Shown here: positions 24,534 through 32,164 of the stretch, piece after piece | Layout of the letters: each line of letters opens with the position of its first letter | Position numbering within the stretch: position 1 is the first letter of the stretch | IMG/VR virus record: IMGVR_UViG_3300032238_001229 | Coordinates: 1 to 49,517 of that record | Length of the DNA stretch: 49,517 bases | Strand: one strand, 5' to 3' | DNA from: a virus | Notes under the pieces: model-generated | The model's input: the letters and a program-made list of their open reading frames with translations, nothing else | Database searches by the model: none | What the model was told of the DNA's origin: nothing | Position numbers and translations under genes: made by a program

Positions 24534-25325
24534 TTAGAAGAATCCACCCTGAGCGTACACATGGGCGCCAGGGGTATAGCCAGAGATGTTGGGGCCATCA
24601 GCGAAGACGCCCACGTAGAGGCGGTCTCCGCGCTCCAGGTAGATGCCTTTGTTGCGTAGGGGGGAAGTCTGCCCAAGGCCGTTTGTATTGCCTGCAGCGG
24701 GCATAGGAGCGCCTAAGGCGGGCATTACGTCAGAGCAGTCAACTTCCGCCGTATTGGCGGGGACAGTCTTGGAGAACAAGAGGTTGTAGTCGCCGCTTGC
24801 GGGGATTGGAGTAGTGGTATTACGGGTCTGGTAGAAGGCAAACGTAGCCGCTGGCTGATAGCCGTATGAAATACCTTGGTATAGAAAGCCGGATGCAAGT
24901 CCACCGGAATAATTAATTGCGCCCAGCTTACCAGTGATTGTAGTAGCGCCAGTGTAAGTGTAATAACCGATACCACTTGCAGTACCGGTATTCATTGCAC
25001 CTGTAGTAGTGATTGAAACAATTTGACCGCTTACCAGGGAAACGGCAGTTCCTGATGTAGTGGTATCCAAGGTATAGTCTGCAGAACGATAAGCATCATT
25101 ACGCACGATCGTGATGGAATCAATGACGCCACCACTATTGTTGTCATCACTTAAGGCAGCGTCCATGTCCACCAGGATAGAAGGAGCCTGGCCACCCTGC
25201 ACAAATAAAGTGTTTGCAGTAGAACTGCCAACAATTTGAGTGGTGACTCGCACTCGATCAAACAGAGGGCGATCTATAAGCAAGGGTTGCTTGTTCGTGT
25301 TTGTACTAGATATTTGACTAAACAC
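24534..25325 (-). CDS. Beta-rich virion protein
   Basis: 263 residues, Ser/Thr/Gly-rich with beta-type stretches (VTTQIVGSSTANTLFVQGG, IDSITIVRNDAYRSADYTL) and an end GDRLYVGVFADGPNISGYTP. The composition is that of capsid decoration or tail proteins. GC is higher than in neighbouring genes and codon use resembles that of the capsid gene, suggesting high expression. It sits 10 bp upstream of the 503-residue gene. Exact role unknown. Confidence 0.75.
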   Translation of the reverse strand: MFSQISSTNTNKQPLLIDRPLFDRVRVTTQIVGSSTANTLFVQGGQAPSILVDMDAALSDDNNSGGVIDSITIVRNDAYRSADYTLDTTTSGTAVSLVSGQIVSITTTGAMNTGTASGIGYYTYTGATTITGKLGAINYSGGLASGFLYQGISYGYQPAATFAFYQTRNTTTPIPASGDYNLLFSKTVPANTAEVDCSDVMPALGAPMPAAGNTNGLGQTSPLRNKGIYLERGDRLYVGVFADGPNISGYTPGAHVYAQGGFF

Positions 25326-25418
25326 CCTGTCTCTGGTAAATTGACAGGGGCCTCCGAAAACTTCTCTTATTCTAATGGCACAAACAGTTTTTCAATAAAA
25401 GTAGTATTTAAGATTTCA

Positions 25419-26132
25419 CTAAGGAACGTAAGCCGTCAACAAATCAGGCTGTTGCTGTTGTGTAATTGCTTGCCACAGCAAATTATTTTTTGCATCGGCT
25501 AAAAGTTTTTGCGCAATTGTTTGACTCTCAATAGTTTGCCCAGTGGGATCTAGTTGATAACCTAATGCGGCGGAAAGAGAATCTCTTACGCTAGGAAAAG
25601 ATTGACCAGGAACACCCTGGTTAACGCTAGAAACCTGATCCGTAATTCCCGCACTTAATCTTTGCTTTAAAAGATCTGCAGCGCTTTTACTTGTATCAAA
25701 AAATACATTGCCTGCATTTTTTTCATCCCCACCATAAACATCCCCTTTACGTCGTTTGCTTGCTGGAATTGATGAACCACTTCTAAAAGAAAGAGGAACG
25801 CCGTAAGAGTTTACAGTGTTTAAAAGTGTGTTGGGATCATTAAGAAGCCCTAGTCTTTCCTGGTATTGTTTTGCGCCATATCGCTTCATCCAAAAGTTTG
25901 GATCTTCTGCCTGGGCACGGCTAATGCCTGCGTTAGCAACAAATTGATTTGGAGCCCAACCAACGTCAGTAGGTGTCTTTCCGTATCCAGGGACAAGCGT
26001 ACGTCCTAGTACAGTTGCAGCTACTAACGCTTGATCTTTAGTAGTATGCCCAGCTTCTCCCAGGTTGGTCCCTACCAGGGCAGTCATTTGCCCTGGGGTA
26101 AGGTTTAACAACTGCTGGGTAGTGCGTGGCAT
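25419..26132 (-). CDS. Possible SleB-like wall hydrolase (virion-associated)
   Basis: 237 residues. The N-terminal ~75 (VGTNLGEAGHTTKDQALVAA then TVLGRTLVPGYG, and GWAPNQFVAN) follow the pattern of SleB-type cell wall hydrolases: a Glu in a GEA motif, an A-x-V-x-x-R helix and a QF motif. If right, Glu in NLGEAG is the catalytic acid and the protein would open peptidoglycan during entry. The rest is helical and Ala/Gln-rich without a known fold. It is placed within the virion block. Confidence in the enzyme call is moderate because only short motifs support it. Confidence 0.5.
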   Translation of the reverse strand: MPRTTQQLLNLTPGQMTALVGTNLGEAGHTTKDQALVAATVLGRTLVPGYGKTPTDVGWAPNQFVANAGISRAQAEDPNFWMKRYGAKQYQERLGLLNDPNTLLNTVNSYGVPLSFRSGSSIPASKRRKGDVYGGDEKNAGNVFFDTSKSAADLLKQRLSAGITDQVSSVNQGVPGQSFPSVRDSLSAALGYQLDPTGQTIESQTIAQKLLADAKNNLLWQAITQQQQPDLLTAYVP

Positions 26133-26137
26133 GTTAA

Positions 26138-26320
26138 ATGTTAATTTTGGCTTATTCTCCTACCCAATTTGAGTCAGCTTTGAGTCCAGGTACAAATACA
26201 GTTTGTAGTCCTACTACCAAACTTAACTGGGCCGTCAAACGCTTGACAAAGTTAGGGCAAAGAATCATCGGTTTGATGCAACAACACTGGCCTCCACGAA
26301 CTCAAAGTTCATGCCAGTAG
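26138..26320 (+). CDS. Doubtful small ORF on the opposite strand
   Basis: A 60-codon frame in a 234 bp gap between two minus-strand genes (MLILAYSPTQFESALSPGTN, ending WPPRTQSSC). Codon choice looks natural, but there is no clear ribosome-binding site and no family. The gap otherwise shows nothing. Kept because no minus-strand gene explains this interval. Confidence 0.25.
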   Translation: MLILAYSPTQFESALSPGTNTVCSPTTKLNWAVKRLTKLGQRIIGLMQQHWPPRTQSSCQ

Positions 26321-26366
26321 GAGCCCGTATAAATACAAGCTCCCCTTAGTCTATCAAATAGTAATT

Positions 26367-27452
26367 TTACCGAGTCTGGAAAGGAATCTTGAGGGGCTCC
26401 CCTGGGTAAATGCCACCGCCATAAGCTGACATGTTAGGAATAGGATATGTTCCGACAGGGAGGGACAATGTTTGTTGTGTGGTTACAGAAGGAAATACAT
26501 TGGTAAGATTGTACGCTTCTTTCCAGGTGCTGTTGTATTCCCCAAAGCGTGGATCATTCATTGCGTTCATAGGAGTGCCTTCTAGCGGATGAATGATTGC
26601 TCCTTGCATTGAGTTTGCATACTCTTCTAGACCCGGAAGCTTAACCGAAGTTGCATAAGGATTAAACGTAGGTGTTGGCGTAGTCTGTTTATTGATTACA
26701 CTTTGAATGACATCATATCCAGCCTGACCAGGCTTAACTTTACTAGCAAGATCATTTTTGCTGCCAGGGCCATACTTCTGCGCCCAGATGCGCATGCCTA
26801 TGTCTTCAGATTTTGAATAATCTTTGGATGCAATATCACGTGCGCGTTGCTTAGCAAAATCATCTAGCTGCGGGTCCTGTGCAACTTGTTGTGCAGTACT
26901 GGAAAGCTGTTGTTGATAAGCTCGTTCCGCCGCTGGAGATTGGCCGGGAAAACCTGCGCCTGTACGAAAATTCTCCGCAGCTTGCCCTGCGGCTAATTCC
27001 TTTTCTTTATAGTTTGGTCCATAGTTTCTTGGTCCTCCTCTTAATTTTCGAAGCTCTGCTTCTTCTCCAGCATTTGCAGCTCTTGGGAAAACCATATCTA
27101 AAATAGGTCCGCCTACAGCACCTGCTAACGCAGGAATACCTATTGCAGTAGCGGCTCCGCCACCACCAAAATAAGGCGCAGCTTTAGCGGCAACTCCACC
27201 AAGATAAGATGCACCTTTACCAGCGGCGCCACGTAGCATGTTTAGTTCATTTGTCCCAAGATAACCTCCAGTTCCCGCTCTGATTGCAAGCTCCTTTCCA
27301 ATACCGCCTAAAGTTCTAAAGATGCTACCAACATTCCCAATGTTTGCAGTTGGTTTAGCACTTGCCGGTGAAATACCTGGTGGCGTCCTTAATCCTTCCA
27401 TGCGAATATCATATGGAGTAGGGGTATTCCTGCCAAGGGTTACATTAGCCAT
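26367..27452 (-). CDS. Internal virion protein with Gly/Ala-rich hydrophobic region
   Basis: 361 residues. An N-terminal Pro/Gly segment is followed by a Gly/Ala-rich, partly hydrophobic region at ~75-120 (YLGGVAAKAAPYFGGGGAAT, GIPALAGAVGGPILDMV), then a charged helical part with many Gln and Ala and a Pro-rich end. Amphipathic Gly/Ala regions like this occur in several proteins of this block and fit internal or ejection proteins that enter the host envelope. Its start overlaps the stop of the 153-residue gene by 1 bp. Confidence 0.7.
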   Translation of the reverse strand: MANVTLGRNTPTPYDIRMEGLRTPPGISPASAKPTANIGNVGSIFRTLGGIGKELAIRAGTGGYLGTNELNMLRGAAGKGASYLGGVAAKAAPYFGGGGAATAIGIPALAGAVGGPILDMVFPRAANAGEEAELRKLRGGPRNYGPNYKEKELAAGQAAENFRTGAGFPGQSPAAERAYQQQLSSTAQQVAQDPQLDDFAKQRARDIASKDYSKSEDIGMRIWAQKYGPGSKNDLASKVKPGQAGYDVIQSVINKQTTPTPTFNPYATSVKLPGLEEYANSMQGAIIHPLEGTPMNAMNDPRFGEYNSTWKEAYNLTNVFPSVTTQQTLSLPVGTYPIPNMSAYGGGIYPGEPLKIPFQTR

Positions 27453-27913
27453 TACCGATAAACCTCATGAAGATAGATACGTGAACCAACAGCGGTGTCA
27501 GCAGGTCCTGGCAACGCTTGAATAAACTCGGCACCAGAGCGTTCGTAGCGATACCGAGCTTGGAATTCATCCTTGTAGTTTGGCACAAAAAGAATACCGG
27601 CTAGACGATTTGTCTCATAGAGATAAATCTGATTCCAGACCTTAAGTGCTTCTGCAGCATTGCTTGAGCGAATCGTACGATCCACGTCACCAAGGATGCT
27701 TTCCAAGCGGGTGCTGGGATTAGACGCAACCTCGGTTTTCTTTTCAGCGGTATCGCAACGACCTAGTTGAATAATCAACTTGTCGTAAAAGTATGAGTCC
27801 GGGATTGTGTTAAGGGATTCTTCCAGGCGTGCATAGTCACCTGCCGGTACTGAAACCGTAAAGTATCCGAGATGGTACCGGACCCTGCTTTTATCGTACT
27901 CAGCTAGTTGCAC
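27452..27913 (-). CDS. Hypothetical head/neck protein
   Basis: 153 residues, well structured: YHLGYFTVSVPAGDYARLEE, FYDKLIIQLGRCDTAEKKTE, RTIRSSNAAEALKVWNQIYL and YRYERSGAEFIQALPGP. It has the size and mixed fold of a head-completion or connector protein, but no named family is recognised. It is coupled (1 bp overlap) to the 361-residue gene and follows the M23 gene with a 34 bp gap. Confidence 0.7.
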   Translation of the reverse strand: MQLAEYDKSRVRYHLGYFTVSVPAGDYARLEESLNTIPDSYFYDKLIIQLGRCDTAEKKTEVASNPSTRLESILGDVDRTIRSSNAAEALKVWNQIYLYETNRLAGILFVPNYKDEFQARYRYERSGAEFIQALPGPADTAVGSRIYLHEVYR

Positions 27914-27947
27914 TAATTTAATACGTTATTTGTCAATTATAAGAGCT

Positions 27948-28661
27948 TTAGGCTTGGCCATAAATTGCATTTAAATACTCAGAAGGAAGAGCTGTTGCCG
28001 AAGGCTGGAAAATAGAATCATTTTCATTGGCTCTATTAATTGCCGAAGCAAGAAGTTGTTGTTTAATCATATTAATTGGATTTGTTTGCTGCTCTGCATT
28101 CTTTTTGCCATAAAGAAAAGCAGTCAATAAATCATTGGTGCGCTGTTGCGATTGTTCGTATGTAGGCGATGTGCCAGCCTGTGGAGCTGCCCCAACGGTA
28201 GTGGCTGCTGGAAGTTGGCTCATGTGAAATACATCTAACTTGTATGGGCCTGTTTGTAAAGTTGAAATGTTACCTGCAGCACCTGCATTAGCTGTACCTT
28301 GAACGCTTCCTACCCCTGCAAAACGTAAATCAGTACCAAGAGGAAAAGCGTAATCTTCTCCGCCATGGGGCACGTTGCGGGCACTTGTCACAGGATGTAC
28401 TGATCTCGTTCCCATGCCTTCGGTCATGGGTACAATAGGATTTAATTGATACTGTCCCCCAGGTAAAGGAGAATACATTGGCCGCCAGTCTTGGCTACCT
28501 GGGAGTCGAAACTGAATATTCTGGCCAATGTCCCCACGAGCCTGAGATAATCCGTATTTCTTACCGTCTTTTGTAATTTCAAAATGACCATGAGGCCCAG
28601 TGGTGCGGCCAGTGGCTCCAATCTTGCCTAGTGGAACGTAAGTAGCAGCATCAAGTGCCAT
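27948..28661 (-). CDS. Circularly permuted M23 (LytM-type) metallopeptidase
   Basis: 237 residues from ATG 28661; an upstream in-frame ATG at 28706 lies inside a terminator and is rejected. M23 peptidases normally read HxxxD, then a His, then HxH near the end. Here the HxH end motif is at the start (GRTTGPHGHFEI, His24 and His26), followed by GMGTRSVHPVT, then PHGGEDYAFPLGTD (His99, Asp103) and FHMSQL (His146). All four metal or catalytic positions are kept but in permuted order. The enzyme would cut peptide cross-links of peptidoglycan, probably from the virion during entry. The remaining C-terminal ~85 residues are Gln/Ala-rich. Similar permuted forms come to mind from cyanophage virion blocks. 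Confidence 0.8.
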   Translation of the reverse strand: MALDAATYVPLGKIGATGRTTGPHGHFEITKDGKKYGLSQARGDIGQNIQFRLPGSQDWRPMYSPLPGGQYQLNPIVPMTEGMGTRSVHPVTSARNVPHGGEDYAFPLGTDLRFAGVGSVQGTANAGAAGNISTLQTGPYKLDVFHMSQLPAATTVGAAPQAGTSPTYEQSQQRTNDLLTAFLYGKKNAEQQTNPINMIKQQLLASAINRANENDSIFQPSATALPSEYLNAIYGQA

Positions 28662-28689
28662 TATCGTTGTTCTTTTTGTTATTTTAAGA

Positions 28690-28719
28690 CAAAAAAATCC
28701 CGTCACAATCGACGGGATT
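28690..28719 (-). terminator. Intra-block terminator between HhH and M23 genes
   Basis: AATCCCGTC / GACGGGATT perfect 9 bp stem (28696-28704 and 28711-28719) with a 6-base loop. On the minus strand it is followed by a run of T (28697-28691). It separates head genes upstream from M23 and later genes, so the latter may be less expressed or need another promoter. Confidence 0.85.
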
Positions 28720-28728
28720 AAATGTGAA

Positions 28729-29166
28729 TCACACTCTTACCAGATTTGCAGAAAAGACTGAATCCCAATCCACACGTTTCACTTGCTTCAACTGCTCCAG
28801 GCTATTAAACCTTTCACCTGACAGGCTCATTTGCAAGTCCTTAATTTCCCGAGCAGTCTTAAGACCAATCCCCTTAATGTGATCCGCAATCATTTGTGCC
28901 GTAGCACTATTAATATTAAGGCGGGTATCAGGAGGGAACTTGCGTGGTTCTTCAGCCGCAGCCTTATCTTTTACCTGAAGAGTTTTAACTTTTTTAGTTG
29001 CCTCTTCATCTGGCAAGAGTTCTGATTTGTAAGCGGTAAAAAGGCGACCGTCTTGGTCTTCAACCATATACCAGTCGCCATTATCAAACTCACTTACAAT
29101 CTTGACGCGAGCGCCATTCTTCTTGTGTTGGTAAAGCATGGATACCAGAGGGTGTCTGGTATCCAC
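28729..29166 (-). CDS. Helix-hairpin-helix protein (ComEA-like C-terminus)
   Basis: 145 residues. The N-terminal half looks like a small SH3/KOW-like barrel (KKNGARVKIVSEFDNGDWYM, GRLFTAYKSELLP). The C-terminal half contains RLNINSATAQMIADHIKGIG and LKTAREIKDL, the ComEA/topoisomerase-type helix-hairpin-helix that binds DNA backbone. In the middle of a virion block this suggests a DNA-contacting protein packaged in or near the head. It is followed by a terminator and preceded by the 278-residue structural gene 10 bp away. Confidence 0.8.
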   Translation of the reverse strand: MDTRHPLVSMLYQHKKNGARVKIVSEFDNGDWYMVEDQDGRLFTAYKSELLPDEEATKKVKTLQVKDKAAAEEPRKFPPDTRLNINSATAQMIADHIKGIGLKTAREIKDLQMSLSGERFNSLEQLKQVKRVDWDSVFSANLVRV

Positions 29167-29176
29167 TTTAACCTAA

Positions 29177-30013
29177 TCAGCTAACGGTGCGACCGGTCAG
29201 GTAGCCGTCGATGTCTTCGTAGCCAGGAGCATCATCCGGACGGATGTAGCACACTTCGACAACCAGGTAGCCAGTACGGCCTGCAGCAACGTCAGCATCA
29301 GAAATGTACACACCACCAGAAGTGGAAGTATCATTTGCGGCGCCCTTTGCAAACACACCAAGAGTGGTAGCAGCAGTAGCAGAGTAGTAGCAAACAGTAC
29401 CTGAGCCAACACCAGAGATAGCAGGAGTGCCAGTGCTAGTGATGAAGGGATTGGTGCCAAAGCCTTGCGTACCGCCAGCAAAGTAAATCTTGGCGGAAGC
29501 ATCACCAGAGACCGTAGAGGTCATGTTGGCTTGAATAGCACCTTCAGCAACACCGGAGAAGGCAACGCCAGTGGCAGCAGCTGCAGTACCAACGTTACGA
29601 CCGAAGGAGATGATGTTGCCAGTAGCAGCATACACACCAGATGCAACGCGACCATCACCCCAGCCGGAAGCCACGGAGATCGCAGTGCGATACACGTAAA
29701 CAGGCTGGGTGGAGCTACCAGAGATCACCATGCCGGTGATGTCAGTACGGGTGTCATCCTGGCGGTAAGGCGAAGGAACGATCACGCTCATATAAGCGCC
29801 GCTGGCAGTAGCGTTACCAGAAGCCCAGGTCACGGGAACGTAGCCGCGCTGCTGGAAATAACGATAACCGGGGGTAGCCAACACAGAGGTGGGGCCGCCT
29901 TTGGAGGTATCGTTGGTACCATCAACGGGGTTAGCGTCAATGTTTTTGTACCAACCATTGAGAGCATTGTTCCAGTTACCTGGATAGATCTTTTTAGCGG
30001 ACAAGTAGGTCAT
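29177..30013 (-). CDS. Abundant virion protein, possible head decoration
   Basis: 278 residues, Gly/Ser/Thr/Ala-rich beta-type sequence (GYVPVTWASGNATASGAYMS, GVYAATGNIISFGRNVG, TGYLVVEVCYIRPDDAPG). It follows the major capsid gene, has a strong ribosome-binding site (AGGAG 7 bp before ATG) and the same GC-rich codon use, all signs of a highly made structural protein. Head decoration or major tail protein are the likely roles; sequence alone does not decide. Confidence 0.75.
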   Translation of the reverse strand: MTYLSAKKIYPGNWNNALNGWYKNIDANPVDGTNDTSKGGPTSVLATPGYRYFQQRGYVPVTWASGNATASGAYMSVIVPSPYRQDDTRTDITGMVISGSSTQPVYVYRTAISVASGWGDGRVASGVYAATGNIISFGRNVGTAAAATGVAFSGVAEGAIQANMTSTVSGDASAKIYFAGGTQGFGTNPFITSTGTPAISGVGSGTVCYYSATAATTLGVFAKGAANDTSTSGGVYISDADVAAGRTGYLVVEVCYIRPDDAPGYEDIDGYLTGRTVS

Positions 30014-30037
30014 TTATTTCTCCTAAGAGTGAGGTAT

Positions 30038-30063
30038 AAGTTACTTAATTAAGTTACTTAATA
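30038..30063 (-). repeat. Short tandem repeat at the capsid gene end
   Basis: AAGTTACTTAATT and AAGTTACTTAATA, two adjacent 13 bp copies (12 of 13 identical), cover the capsid stop codon and the spacer to the next gene. The junction contains the palindrome CTTAATTAAG. It might be a processing or regulatory site; unknown. Confidence 0.6.
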
Positions 30064-31211
30064 ACGCCGTCATCCGAGACGAAGCTGAAGGCATCGGTAA
30101 TGAAGTCCTTATTGAGGATTTCAAAACCAGCGTACAGCTGCCAAATCAGGATGATGAAACGGCTGAAGTCATCGTTGTTGTTGATGAGCACCTGAGCGTT
30201 GGGGCCGCCGATACCGACGCCAACTGCCTGGGGACCAAAGAAGTAACCTTGGGCTGCTTCTTGGGAAGTGTAGGTGGAACCACCATCGAAGGAAGCGCTA
30301 ATCGTCTTGGTCGGGAAGTTGGTCGACTCAAAGAACTTAACACCTTCAAACTGCACGCCAGTAGGCATGACAGGTTCACCAGCAAGGAAATAACCTTGGC
30401 CGGCTTGGGGACCCATGTAGAAGCTGGCGTTGTTGGGCATACCGGGGTTGCCCATATACATCCCCTGACCGGGGTTGCCAGCGTAGCGAGCGATCTCACG
30501 GAAGTCGGGATCACGACGCAGGTGCATCATGAACGTAGGATCGCAAATGCAACGATACAGACCATCGGAATAGGTCGGCACGTTACGCTTACGCAAGTCC
30601 TTGACGACGTTCAGGAGGTCGGTACGAACTTGGAACTGCTGAACTTGAGCAGTGTATTCAGTAGAGGTATAGGAGATACGACCAGAGGAATCTTTGGTCT
30701 TACCGCCAGCAAAGTAGTAACCGCCCTGGGTGGTGTCAGCTTTACCATTGGCTTCAGCTTTGGCCAGTTCGTCAATGAAGACGCGGTCGCGCCAACGACG
30801 ATAGTCATCAAGCAGCGTCAGGCTACCGATGGACTGGTGGAACATGTTGAGGTTGCCAGTGTCCAGCAGCATGCGCTGGGCAGTGATCAGGGTCTCACGG
30901 GCAATCTTGAAGGTCGAAGGCTGGGTGGGATCGCCGGGGTCTGCAGGACCGGTATATTCCTTAAGCACCACCAGGACTTTCTCCTTGGTGATGTTACGGC
31001 TGTTAGCGGTACCGATGGTTTGATCGGCAATACGCTCACGGCTGTCCTTGGTACCAGGAGTACCCCAGAACTTATAGCGGTCTAGCTGAACGGTTTGGCC
31101 GGGTTGGCGAGTGAAGTCGTGAACAACCACGGGCTCAACTGCCATTTCCGCGATGTATGCAGGGTGGGGACGATAGAGTTCCGCACCAAGAATCTTGGGA
31201 AAATCGTTCTC
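30054..31211 (-). CDS. Major capsid protein, exon 2
   Basis: HK97-fold-type major capsid protein resembling the N4 gp56 group: GQTVQLDRYKFWG, STFKIARETLITAQRMLLDT, WRDRVFIDELAKAE, SDGLYRCICDPTFMMHLRRD. The ATG at 31145 is not the true start: the frame stays open upstream to 31211 and codes ENDFPKILGAELYRPHPAYI then AEMAVEP, which reads as part of the capsid protein. A stop (TAA 31229-31227) then appears inside a group I intron. So this is the second exon; about 386 residues plus 3-4 from exon 1. It assembles the capsid shell on the scaffold encoded just upstream. Codon use is GC-rich, as expected for high expression. Confidence 0.85.
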   Translation of the reverse strand, partial: ENDFPKILGAELYRPHPAYIAEMAVEPVVVHDFTRQPGQTVQLDRYKFWGTPGTKDSRERIADQTIGTANSRNITKEKVLVVLKEYTGPADPGDPTQPSTFKIARETLITAQRMLLDTGNLNMFHQSIGSLTLLDDYRRWRDRVFIDELAKAEANGKADTTQGGYYFAGGKTKDSSGRISYTSTEYTAQVQQFQVRTDLLNVVKDLRKRNVPTYSDGLYRCICDPTFMMHLRRDPDFREIARYAGNPGQGMYMGNPGMPNNASFYMGPQAGQGYFLAGEPVMPTGVQFEGVKFFESTNFPTKTISASFDGGSTYTSQEAAQGYFFGPQAVGVGIGGPNAQVLINNNDDFSRFIILIWQLYAGFEILNKDFITDAFSFVSDDGVIK

Positions 31212-32037
31212 CTGGTCTCTAGTTTCTTAGAGGGGTGGACTATCTCTTCATCCCTGAGGGATGCCGGACGCTAAATCTGGTATTACGCAGTAAGTTCGTA
31301 CTGCCCCCAGTAGTCTCTGCACCTTCCAATCACGGGCTTGATTGGCTTGGCTCAGGATTGCCCTCGTCTTTACGTTAGGGTTTCCCTGAATTCATCCGGT
31401 TTTCACTCATTAATTGCTTAATGAGGTGACAACGCTGAGCGTTCAGTTGAGGTGTGCTAAGCTTTGGAAACTTGTTCATGAACAAAATGAATCCAAAACT
31501 TGTACCTGGATTTGGAAATCTTTACCTTACAGAGGAGGGAGAGGCTTACGAAAAACAACTCAACCAAGATGATCAAGAGTATTTTCGTAAAATTCCTATT
31601 AGCTCAACCAGTGTGTACAACCGTATCTCGGTTCTTGTTAATGGAAAAAGAAAAAGATTTCATCTCCATGTTTTAATGGCTGTGGCCTTTTTAGGATTAG
31701 ATCTACGTTCACATGGAACTAGTAACTTTTCCTTACAAGTTGACCACATTGACAATAACAAGAAAAACAACTGTGTCGCAAATCTTGAAATTGTGACCAA
31801 ACAAGAAAACTTAACAAGAGCCTGGAAAACCGGATGTTACAAAAACAATGGGTTTGCTAGTAAGGGAAAACCAAAAAAAACTTTAAGAAAATTTTCTTCG
31901 GAAGACGTGGAGCAAATTAAATCTTTAAAAGAAGCAGGTCTTTCATATAGAAAGATAGCTGAAAAATTTAACTGCGGTCACGTAGCTATTTACCAAATCA
32001 TTAGCGGTAACACCTACCAGGATCTGAACTAGCTATC
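31212..32037 (-). ncRNA. Group I intron (subgroup IA-like) in the capsid gene
   Basis: Read on the minus strand, the conserved catalytic core is present in order: P element AATTCAGGGAAACCC (31393-31379), Q element AATCCTGAGCCAAGCC (31359-31344), R element GGTGCAGAGACTAC (~31323-31310), S element GAAGAGATAGTCCA (~31249-31236). P3 pairs CCGGA with TCCGG; P8 is CATCCC-TCA-GGGATG; the stem GCAGTA/TACTGC between R and P3' fits the P7.1/P7.2 extras of subgroup IA, as in T4 introns; P9 is CTCTA/TAGAG. The 3' end is placed after ACCAG (31212) because that keeps the reading frame. The 5' end is placed at 32037 (or 32034). The internal guide sequence was not found, so the 5' boundary is tentative. An HNH gene lies inside on the other strand. 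Confidence 0.88.
31478..32032 (+). CDS. HNH homing endonuclease inside the capsid intron (opposite strand)
   Basis: 184 residues from ATG 31478; GTG 31454 is the longer option. KRKRFHLHVLMAVAFLG, LQVDHIDNNKKNNCVANLEI and VTKQENLTRAW make a canonical HNH_3 nuclease. The C-terminus (FSSEDVEQIKSLKEAGLSYR then KIAEKFN) is a helix-turn-helix as in intron-encoded homing enzymes. Its stop ends 5 bases before the proposed 5' splice site. It would cut intron-less capsid genes of related phages and spread the intron. It is antisense to the capsid transcript, so it needs its own promoter; a GAGGTG lies at 31449. Confidence 0.9.
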   Translation: MNKMNPKLVPGFGNLYLTEEGEAYEKQLNQDDQEYFRKIPISSTSVYNRISVLVNGKRKRFHLHVLMAVAFLGLDLRSHGTSNFSLQVDHIDNNKKNNCVANLEIVTKQENLTRAWKTGCYKNNGFASKGKPKKTLRKFSSEDVEQIKSLKEAGLSYRKIAEKFNCGHVAIYQIISGNTYQDLN

Positions 32038-32046
32038 AAGAAACAC
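32038..32046 (-). other. Proposed exon 1 of the major capsid gene
   Basis: GTG TTT CTT (perhaps plus GAT, to 32035) directly before the intron. A GGAGG ribosome-binding site lies at 32061-32057, 10 bases before the GTG. Joining CTT or GAT to GAG AAC GAT of exon 2 keeps the frame and gives MFL(D)ENDFPKILG. Both candidate sites end in U, as group I introns require. No longer coding exon fits, because the scaffold stop and a hairpin lie just upstream. Confidence 0.5.
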
Positions 32047-32114
32047 TTTTGATTATCCTCCAGTGTAGTTTGCTATCAGGTGAAAGATGAGGCCTTTGCC
32101 TTATCTATTAGAAA

Positions 32115-32152
32115 TTCTAGCAGTTAATAATTTTACTTATTAACTGCTAGAA
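32115..32152 (-). terminator. Perfect 16 bp hairpin between scaffold and capsid genes
   Basis: TTCTAGCAGTTAATAA (32115-32130) and its exact complement (32137-32152) enclose a 6-base loop. Only a weak T-run follows on the minus strand (ATTTCT). It may be a leaky terminator or an mRNA-processing/stability hairpin at the 5' side of the capsid message. Confidence 0.7.
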
Positions 32153-32164
32153 CTATTTACTCAA

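Noticed and set aside
29465-31085. Long plus-strand ORFs (195 and 278 codons) opposite the capsid and 278-residue structural genes
   Set aside because: High GC and strong codon bias of these structural genes leave the opposite strand open; no start signals or family resemblance.
31145-31454. Ordinary untranslated leader with ATG 31145 as capsid start
   Set aside because: The upstream frame codes convincing capsid sequence and the group I core elements explain the rest.
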